NCBI GenBank assembly: GCA_018713425.1
Contig: DVOT01000209.1
Span: forward strand, 1-20,333
DNA length: 20,333 bases
From: Alectryocaccomicrobium faecavium
GTDB lineage: Bacteria; Bacillota; Clostridia; Christensenellales; Aristaeellaceae
Direction: 5' to 3'
The translations under genes were made by a program, and so were the position numbers. Numbering within the stretch: the stretch's first letter is position 1; every line of letters begins with the position of its first letter. This document shows, piece by piece, positions 15,617-20,333 of the stretch. A model generated the notes under the pieces. That model was not told where the DNA came from. It worked only from the letters and a program-made list of their open reading frames with translations, and ran no database searches.

Positions 15617-15665
15617 TTCGCGTGGTTGATCTTTTTATGGCTTTACGCTGGAAAAAGGAACCCCG

Positions 15666-15953
15666 TCAACACAGGAGCAGAATTTTTTGTTCCACAAGGG
15701 TACTGATAGCGGCGCACTTTTCCGCGCGCTTTGTCTGGGCGCGCAGGATGCGGACGCTGGCCCATTTGCACAGCAAGGGCAAGAAAAGGCTGAGGGCGAA
15801 TAGCACGTCCAAGCATTGCGCCAGCACAGGGCAAATGGGACAGTGCGCGGCTTGGCAATCATGCCAGGCAAAAGCGGCCATAAACGCGGCGGAGCATACC
15901 CATGCTGCGCAAAGCAGGGCAATGAGCAAAACGGCGCGTTGTTTGCGGTTCAT
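15666..15953 (-). CDS. Small Cys/His membrane protein (HDCxxxHCPIC)
   Basis: 95-residue protein with a first hydrophobic segment at about 7-30 that could be a TM anchor or an uncleaved signal, then a compact motif H31-D-C33-x4-H37-C38-P-I-C41 and C47. A second hydrophobic segment (about 48-63) and a basic C-terminal tail follow. The Cys/His spacing strongly suggests metal binding or thiol exchange on the extracytoplasmic side. Similar 'HDC(T)G..CPIC' small membrane proteins occur in Clostridia, recalled but with no assigned role. The start at 15953 has AGGAGG 7 nt upstream; a GTG at 15959 is rejected because it would overlap this site. It precedes the MacB-like ATPase, permease and CPFC lipoprotein on the same strand, and the shared Cys motifs suggest one system. 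Confidence 0.72.
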   Translation of the reverse strand: MNRKQRAVLLIALLCAAWVCSAAFMAAFAWHDCQAAHCPICPVLAQCLDVLFALSLFLPLLCKWASVRILRAQTKRAEKCAAISTLVEQKILLLC

Positions 15954-15984
15954 GGGCACACCTCCTGTTCGTTGGTATATTTTT

Positions 15985-16013
15985 ATTATAGGGATGAATG
16001 TAGCAAATGAATG
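15985..16013 (-). promoter_or_regulatory. Candidate regulated promoter with direct repeat
   Basis: On the minus strand a perfect TATAAT (15990-15985) lies about 32 nt before the small Cys/His gene, but the -35 position (16013-16008, CATTCA) is poor. A 7-bp direct repeat, CATTCAT, occurs at 16013-16007 and 16000-15994, spaced 13 bp and flanking the weak -35. This could be an activator or metal-regulator site. The repeat is seen; the function is inference. Confidence 0.4.
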
Positions 16014-16086
16014 GTTAAACGATGAAATATGCTTAAACTATTTGTGCCAAATTTCCCCCGATTCGCCCTTTCGCGGCGCTTGGATC

Positions 16087-16926
16087 CTATATACAATTGT
16101 GGAAGCAGATTTCGCGCGCCGATTCCCCTGGCGTTGGCGCGGGCAGGGACGCGCTTTCTTCGGCTGCAACAGCGTCGTCCTGGGCGAATTCCGTCATATG
16201 CGCCCAATAGCGCTTGGGCATGTGTGACATGCGGCAGCGCTCGTTTCTGCGTCCTTCGATGGCGATGGCATCGTAGAACGCGCGCCATAGCGCGCGGATT
16301 TCGCGCTCTTTTGCCCCGGGCGGGGGAGGCGTGAAGTTCGCTAACGGCGCGATGCGCCATCGCCCTCCTTCGGCCACCAGCGCTTGGGCATGGGTTTCGT
16401 CGAAAATCAAGATGGGGCAGGCGCTGTACCGGCCCGCAAAGTGCTCGGCCAATAGGGGAAGCACGCGGTTTTTGGGCGCGATGGTGGCTGCCAGCAATCC
16501 GCCGCAATCCGCAAAGCGGATAAAGCCGCTGAGCAAATGCGCCTCGTTTTGCGCGTGACGCACGGCGGCAAAGAGCGGGGCGATGGTTTCATCCGCCAGC
16601 ATGTGCATCACCGCGGGCCCGGCTTTGTATCCCAGGCGCAAAAAGGCCAGCAAGCGGATCTCCCGGCAATTGAGACAAGTATGAAAAGCGACGTACACGA
16701 ATTCTTCCGCTTCGCGCGAGATGCGGCGGGGAATGGAGGCCGCCACGCGGCTGGCACGGGAAGCGTCCGTGGGGATGGCGCGCGCGGGAAACAGGCTCAG
16801 TTGCGCGCCGTCCTCCGCCAGAATGTCCGAGGGGATTTCCTGCTTTTCGAAGCTCTCAAACACGCAGCAGAGAAATCCCTCGTAGCTGCCATCGTAAAGA
16901 TAGGCTATATCTGTCCGCTTAGGCAT
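16087..16926 (-). CDS. DUF4130 / TIGR03915 putative DNA metabolism protein
   Basis: 279-residue protein of the family known as 'putative DNA metabolism protein' (DUF4130). The hallmarks are the N-terminal YDGSYEGFLCCVFESF (11-26), the central SGFIRFAD (133-140), and the C-terminal R..ERCRMSHMPKRYWAHMTEF (227-247). It overlaps the upstream radical SAM gene by 22 nt, and the two families are a recurrent pair (TIGR03915 with TIGR03916), suggesting one enzyme works on or with the other's product. The start at 16926 is preceded by AGGAGG about 10 nt upstream; longer forms would run far into the neighbour. The 32-residue C-terminal tail (AAEESASLPAPTPGE...) looks disordered. The reaction is not established. 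It is co-transcribed from a promoter carrying a LexA-type box. Confidence 0.88.
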   Translation of the reverse strand: MPKRTDIAYLYDGSYEGFLCCVFESFEKQEIPSDILAEDGAQLSLFPARAIPTDASRASRVAASIPRRISREAEEFVYVAFHTCLNCREIRLLAFLRLGYKAGPAVMHMLADETIAPLFAAVRHAQNEAHLLSGFIRFADCGGLLAATIAPKNRVLPLLAEHFAGRYSACPILIFDETHAQALVAEGGRWRIAPLANFTPPPPGAKEREIRALWRAFYDAIAIEGRRNERCRMSHMPKRYWAHMTEFAQDDAVAAEESASLPAPTPGESAREICFHNCI

Positions 16927-18212
16927 AGGGCGATGTCCTCCTGTGTGGGGTCGAAAAAGGAAAGCTGCTCCACCGGATGCTCGATGCGCTGCACCTGCGT
17001 GCGGGAGCATAGGGCGCGGATGAGCGCTTCTTCTTGCAGGCGCGCGCCGGGAAAGGATTTGCCAGCGCACAGCAGGAAATATTGCGCGCGCTTGAGCACC
17101 ACGCCCAGCTTTTTCAGGCTTTCAAAGGTTAGCGTGCCCGTGCGCCGCGCGGCCACGATGCGCCGGGCGCTCTTTACGCCTACGCCGGGCACGCGCAGCA
17201 GGGTTTCCAGCGGCGCGCGATTGACTTCCACGGGGAATTGCTCCATATGGTTGAGCGCCCAGTTGCACTTGGGATCGAGCAGGGGATGAAAATTGGGATG
17301 CGCTTCATCGAGCAATTCCTCCGCCACGAAGCCGTAATAGCGCAATAGCCAGTCCGCCTGATACAGCCGGTGCTCGCGCAGCAGCGGCGGGCGCTGGCCC
17401 AGTGCGGGCAAGTTCGGCCCGGCGACCACGGGCATATAGGCGGAATAAAACACGCGCTTTAGGGCGTATTTCTTGTATAGCGCAGCGGAAAGCAGCAGGA
17501 TTTGCCGGTCGGTTTCCGGCGTAGCGCCGATGATCAGTTGCGTGCTCTGCCCCGCGGGGGCGAAGCGCGGCGCGTGCGCGTAGCGCGCAAGCTCGTACCG
17601 GCTTGCGGCAATGCCTTCGTGGATTTGCGCCATGGGCGCGAGGATGGCCTCTTTTTTCTTTTCCGGCGCCAATAGATTCAGGCTCTTTTGGGAAGGCAAT
17701 TCGATGTTCACGCTCATGCGGTCGGCCAGCGCGCCGATGGCCTGAATCAGCCGGGGGTCCGCGCCGGGGATGGCCTTGGCGTGGATGTATCCGCCAAAGC
17801 GGTATTCCTCGCGCAACAGCCGCAGCGTGGCGAGCATGCGTTCGCAGGTGTAATCCGGGTTCTTCACCACGGCGGAGCTCAAAAACAGGCCCTCGATGTA
17901 ATTGCGCTTGTAGAATTCGATGGTCAGCTCCGCCAGTTCGCGCGGGGTGAACGTGGCGCGAGGAACGTCGTTTTCCCGGCGGTTGACGCAATAGCTGCAA
18001 TTGTAGGCGCAGGCGTTGCTCATCAGCACCTTGAGAAGCGATATGCAGCGCCCATCCGCGGCGAAGCTGTGGCAAATGCCGCATGCCACTGCGCTGCCCA
18101 GGCCGCCCGCCTGCCCCTTGCGATCCAGCCCGCTGGAAGTGCAGGCAACATCGTATTTCGCCGCGTCCGTCAAAATGCGCAGCTTATCCATGAGCACGGT
18201 GGGATTTGGCAT
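16905..18212 (-). CDS. Radical SAM / helix-hairpin-helix putative DNA repair or modification protein (TIGR03916-like)
   Basis: 435-residue radical SAM enzyme. The [4Fe-4S]-binding C-x3-C-x2-C is at C68, C72, C75 (NACAYNCSYCVNR). Further conserved N-terminal Cys are at C24 (VACTSSG), C44/C47 (VACGICHSF) and C56. A helix-hairpin-helix DNA-binding module lies at about 330-372, with LLRVPGVGVKSARRIVAARR. This is the arrangement of the family called 'putative DNA modification/repair protein, radical SAM' (TIGR03916). It partners with the overlapping DUF4130 gene. The start at 18212 was chosen for AAGAAGG 8 nt upstream; an ATG at 18191 lacks a good site. An 18-bp perfect palindrome of LexA-box type sits between promoter and start, so induction by DNA damage is expected. 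Substrate unknown; spore photoproduct lyase-like chemistry is one idea. Confidence 0.9.
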   Translation of the reverse strand: MPNPTVLMDKLRILTDAAKYDVACTSSGLDRKGQAGGLGSAVACGICHSFAADGRCISLLKVLMSNACAYNCSYCVNRRENDVPRATFTPRELAELTIEFYKRNYIEGLFLSSAVVKNPDYTCERMLATLRLLREEYRFGGYIHAKAIPGADPRLIQAIGALADRMSVNIELPSQKSLNLLAPEKKKEAILAPMAQIHEGIAASRYELARYAHAPRFAPAGQSTQLIIGATPETDRQILLLSAALYKKYALKRVFYSAYMPVVAGPNLPALGQRPPLLREHRLYQADWLLRYYGFVAEELLDEAHPNFHPLLDPKCNWALNHMEQFPVEVNRAPLETLLRVPGVGVKSARRIVAARRTGTLTFESLKKLGVVLKRAQYFLLCAGKSFPGARLQEEALIRALCSRTQVQRIEHPVEQLSFFDPTQEDIALCLSGQI

Positions 18213-18236
18213 GCAAAAGACCTTCTTTCTACACAG

Positions 18237-18254
18237 ATAGAACATATGTTCTAT
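18237..18254. promoter_or_regulatory. LexA (SOS) operator candidate
   Basis: ATAGAACATATGTTCTAT is an 18-bp perfect palindrome. Its core GAACATATGTTC (18240-18251) fits the Gram-positive LexA/DinR pattern GAAC-N4-GTTC. It lies immediately downstream of the minus-strand -10 box, overlapping or just past the predicted transcription start near 18253, a classical blocking position for the radical SAM/DUF4130 operon. No second copy of this core was noticed in the window. Confidence 0.82.
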
Positions 18255-18259
18255 TCTGT

Positions 18260-18287
18260 ATTATAGCACATATTTTCGATTTTGAAA
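18260..18287 (-). promoter_or_regulatory. Promoter of the radical SAM/DUF4130 operon
   Basis: Minus strand: perfect -10 TATAAT (18265-18260) and a partial -35 TTTCAA (18287-18282) with a 16-nt spacer. The predicted start (about 18253) falls at the edge of the LexA-type palindrome. The leader to the ATG at 18212 would be about 40 nt. Confidence 0.72.
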
Positions 18288-18382
18288 GCGAACGCCGCGT
18301 GAAATTTTGGCGTATGACGCTCCGCGGCATGCAAACTCGTTCGCCCGCGTATATTGGGCCAGCGGCCTTTTGCGCGCGACGC

Positions 18383-18411
18383 TTGCGCGCCCCGCGCAGC
18401 TGTGGTATAAT
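18383..18411 (+). promoter_or_regulatory. Promoter of the kinase-pcp operon
   Basis: TTGCGC (18383-18388), a 17-nt spacer, and TATAAT (18406-18411) preceded by TGG, giving an extended -10 (TGnTATAAT). Transcription would start near 18418, only about 20 nt before the ATG, with AAGGAGG (18425-18431) close to the 5' end of the message. It is divergent from the LexA-controlled promoter, about 120 bp away. Confidence 0.8.
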
Positions 18412-18436
18412 GCCAAAAAGGCTTAAGGAGGCATCT

Positions 18437-19549
18437 ATGATCTACAATGCCATCAAGCATATTCTCCCGGAATTCCGGTTTGAGGGGCAATATCGCTCGG
18501 TAGAAGAACTCACGAGCGGGAACATCAACAATACCTACCACTTGCAATATGCCAAAGAAGGCAAAATCATTCACTACACGCTGCAACACATCAATCAGTT
18601 TGTCTTCAAAGAGCCGGATAAGGTGATGGACAACATTCTGATGGTGACCATGCACTTGCGCGACGATCTTGTGCGCGAGGGAATCAATCCCTACCGCCAT
18701 GTGCTGGAATTGATTTCCACGCGCGCGGGCGGCGTGATGCATCGCGACGCAATGGGCGATTATTGGCGCGCTTACCGCTATATCGACAACGCCGTTCCCT
18801 ACGATGTACTGGAAAAACCCCGGCATTATTACGAGATTGGCCGCGCGTTTGGCGAATTCCAGCGCCGTTTACGCACCTTTCCCGCCCAGCGCCTGCACGA
18901 AACCATCCCCGATTTTCACAATACCACGCGGCGGTTTTACGCGTTCGTGGCCGCCGTGGCGGAAGATCGCGCGGGCCGCGTCGACGCGCTGGAGGATGAG
19001 ATCGAATTCTTTTTTGAGCGCCGCAAAATGATGAACGAAATCGTGCGCCGCTTGAAAACGGGCGAATTGCCCCTGCGCGTGACCCATAACGACACCAAGA
19101 GCAACAACGTGCTCATCGACCAGGAAACCGATGAAGCCATCTGCGTGATCGACCTGGATACGGTGATGCCCGGCTCTTCGCTCTACGATTTTGGCGACGC
19201 CGTGCGCTTTGGCGCTTCCACCGCCGCTGAGGATGAGGAAGATCTCAGCAAAATCGGCCTGGATATGGAAAAATACCGGCTGTTTACCGAAGGCTTTTTG
19301 CGCGAGACCAATGGCTTCCTCACCGAAAAGGAAATCGGCCTGTTGCCGTTGGGCGTAAAGGTGATCACCTGCGAATTGGCCATGCGCTTCCTCACGGATT
19401 ACATCGATGGCGACCGCTATTTCAAGGTGAATTCTCCCACGCACAATTTGGCGCGCGCGCACGCGCAAATGAAGCTGCTGACCGACATTGAAGCCAAAGA
19501 AGAAGAAATGTATCGCGTACTGATGGAGATTATACGGGAGGAAACATGA
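18437..19549 (+). CDS. Phosphotransferase, N-acetylhexosamine 1-kinase (NahK)-like
   Basis: 370-residue cytoplasmic kinase of the aminoglycoside phosphotransferase/choline-kinase fold (APH family). The N-terminal nucleotide lobe includes 'SVEELTSGNINNTYHL' (21-36), replacing the glycine loop. The catalytic loop is HNDTKSNNVLID (217-228) with D219 as probable base, and the Mg-binding IDLDTVMPGSSLYDFGDAVRFGAS is at 238-261. These motifs match, from memory, NahK/LnpB-type kinases that phosphorylate GlcNAc or GalNAc at C1, used in mucin or milk-glycan salvage, rather than antibiotic kinases. The start at 18437 was chosen for AAGGAGG 5 nt upstream and for the family's N-terminus. It is the first gene of an operon with pcp, overlapping it by 4 nt. 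The exact sugar is unproven; no lnpA-type phosphorylase is in the window. Confidence 0.82.
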   Translation: MIYNAIKHILPEFRFEGQYRSVEELTSGNINNTYHLQYAKEGKIIHYTLQHINQFVFKEPDKVMDNILMVTMHLRDDLVREGINPYRHVLELISTRAGGVMHRDAMGDYWRAYRYIDNAVPYDVLEKPRHYYEIGRAFGEFQRRLRTFPAQRLHETIPDFHNTTRRFYAFVAAVAEDRAGRVDALEDEIEFFFERRKMMNEIVRRLKTGELPLRVTHNDTKSNNVLIDQETDEAICVIDLDTVMPGSSLYDFGDAVRFGASTAAEDEEDLSKIGLDMEKYRLFTEGFLRETNGFLTEKEIGLLPLGVKVITCELAMRFLTDYIDGDRYFKVNSPTHNLARAHAQMKLLTDIEAKEEEMYRVLMEIIREET

Positions 19550-20154
19550 AGATTTTGGTTACGGGCTTTGAGCCCTTTGGCAGCGACGCGGAAAACCCTA
19601 CGCTGCTGGCAGTCAACGCGCTGCCGGAAACCCTTGCGGGCGCGCGGATTCTTAAGCGTATTTTGCCCGTTTCGTTCCAGGCGGCCCAGCGCATGGTGCG
19701 GGCGGCCGTTGCCCAGGAAGGCGTGGACGCGGCGGTGCTCACCGGCCTCGCCGGCGGACGGGCCAAGATCAGCCTGGAGCGCGTGGCCATCAACGTGCAG
19801 GACGCCCGCATGCCGGATAACGACGGGGATTGCCCTGTGGATTTGCCCATCCGCGCGGAAGGCCCGGCGGCCTATTTTGCTACGCTGCCCCTCCGCCGCA
19901 TCCAGGCGGGCCTGCAAGATGCGGGCATCCCGGTGGAAATTTCCAATAGCGCGGGCACCTACGTGTGCAATCTAGCGATGTATTGCGCGCTGGATGAAAT
20001 CGCGCTGCTGGGCTTGCGCGCGCGGGCAGGCTTTATCCACGTGCCATATCTGCCACAACAAGCCCAGGCGCATGGCGCGCCCGGCATGCGCCTGGAAGAA
20101 ACCGTGCGCGCGCTTACCACGGCGCTGGAAATTCTCGCGGGCGGCGGCGCTTGA
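19546..20154 (+). CDS. pcp: Pyroglutamyl-peptidase I
   Basis: 202-residue cysteine peptidase (family C15) of usual length, which removes N-terminal pyroglutamate (5-oxoproline) from peptides in the cytoplasm. The N-terminal MKILVTGFEPFG...NPT is the family signature. The catalytic triad can be placed at E78 (ISLERVAINV), C141 (SNSAGTYVCN) and H165 (GFIHVPYLP). The ATG overlaps the kinase stop (ATGA), with GGGAGG 4 nt upstream, so translation is coupled. Peptide trimming would fit a peptide-scavenging cell that also carries the Opp system to the left, but the two are in different operons and any link is inference. Confidence 0.95.
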   Translation: MKILVTGFEPFGSDAENPTLLAVNALPETLAGARILKRILPVSFQAAQRMVRAAVAQEGVDAAVLTGLAGGRAKISLERVAINVQDARMPDNDGDCPVDLPIRAEGPAAYFATLPLRRIQAGLQDAGIPVEISNSAGTYVCNLAMYCALDEIALLGLRARAGFIHVPYLPQQAQAHGAPGMRLEETVRALTTALEILAGGGA

Positions 20155-20183
20155 ACGGGCATCTTCTGCTTGGAGATAGCAAA

Positions 20184-20224
20184 AACCAGGCGCAAGGGAG
20201 CGAAAGCTGCCCTTGCGCCTGGTT
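20184..20224 (+). terminator. Strong GAAA-loop hairpin after pcp
   Basis: AACCAGGCGCAAGGG (20184-20198) pairs perfectly with CCCTTGCGCCTGGTT (20210-20224). The stem continues as AGC/GCT past one bulged G and is capped by a GAAA tetraloop (20202-20205), a GNRA loop. It lies 29 nt after the pcp stop. A run of A precedes it but no T tract follows, so it resembles the other U-less hairpin at 9445-9482. Confidence 0.75.
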
Positions 20225-20333
20225 CAGACCACTGACAAAGCCCGTTTCAAGAAGTGGAAGACGGGCTATAAGCCTGAGCAGGAGAGAAAAGGAGGAGGCC
20301 ACGAGCCTCTTGATGTTCTGAACAGCGGCGGTC
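20225..20333. other. Non-coding right edge with small inverted repeats
   Basis: No convincing gene is seen here. AGCCCGT (20239-20245) pairs with ACGGGCT (20261-20267), and GAGGC (20295-20299) with GCCTC (20305-20309). The minus-strand reading '...GGGCTTTGTCAGTGGTCTGAACC' has the look of a dispersed intergenic repeat found in some Clostridia, but that is only an impression. The stretch runs off the window. Confidence 0.35.

Noticed and set aside
15556..16227. Plus-strand open frame of 223 codons covering the small Cys/His gene
   Set aside because: No ribosome-binding site, Arg/Ala-rich shadow composition, and it runs through an intergenic promoter region into the 3' end of DUF4130.
18206..18436. 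Upstream extension of the kinase frame to 18206
   Set aside because: It crosses the LexA-type palindrome and both promoters; ATG 18437 has AAGGAGG and the family N-terminus.
18437..19549. Kinase as an aminoglycoside-resistance enzyme
   Set aside because: The fold is shared, but HNDTKSNNV and IDLDTVMPG...YDFGDA resemble hexosamine kinases, and no resistance-island context is present.

Overview
This window is a GC-rich, gene-dense bacterial chromosome segment with no rRNA, tRNA, CRISPR array or recognisable transposon. Purine-rich AAGGAGG ribosome-binding sites, sigma-A type promoters, an AlaR/AlaT-like pair, a palindromic GAAC-N4-GTTC LexA box and a paired radical-SAM/DUF4130 module point to a Bacillota (Clostridia) member. 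The high GC and protein style suggest a gut Christensenellales or Ruminococcaceae-like lineage; that placement is inference from general appearance, not from a search.

Left part (1-9442, plus strand): the tail of an Rpn/PD-(D/E)XK-type transposase-like nuclease with a 36-bp in-frame tandem repeat, then a near-perfect promoter (TTGACA-17-TATAAT) driving a six-gene operon: oppA-like binding protein, oppB and oppC permeases, oppD and oppF ATPases, and a small DUF3899-like membrane protein. The genes overlap or lie 1 nt apart, apart from a 157-nt oppA-oppB gap holding two strong hairpins. Four of the five transporter subunits are much larger than usual: oppA about 200 residues over, oppC with a ~205-residue extracytoplasmic insertion, oppD with a ~370-residue helical insertion between Q-loop and ABC signature, and oppF with a ~95-residue insertion before the Q-loop. 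OppD has also lost all four cysteines of the usual C-terminal cysteine cluster.

Middle and right (9506-18212, all minus strand). Reading in the direction of transcription: a LexA-box-controlled radical SAM/HhH protein and its DUF4130 partner (putative DNA repair or modification); a small Cys/His membrane protein; a MacB/LolD-like ATPase; an FtsX-like permease with a His/acidic extracytoplasmic loop; a CPFC lipoprotein; a MATE exporter with its own perfect promoter; and an alaR-alaT-like regulator/aminotransferase operon. The four genes from 15953 down to 12765 look like an uncharacterised envelope module that may handle a metal or thiol.

Right end (18437-20154, plus strand): an N-acetylhexosamine-1-kinase-like phosphotransferase translationally coupled to pyroglutamyl-peptidase I, divergent from the SOS-controlled operon and closed by a strong GAAA-loop hairpin.

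The best candidates for something undescribed are the enlarged Opp transporter, the LexA-controlled radical SAM/DUF4130 pair, and the Cys/His MacB-like module.
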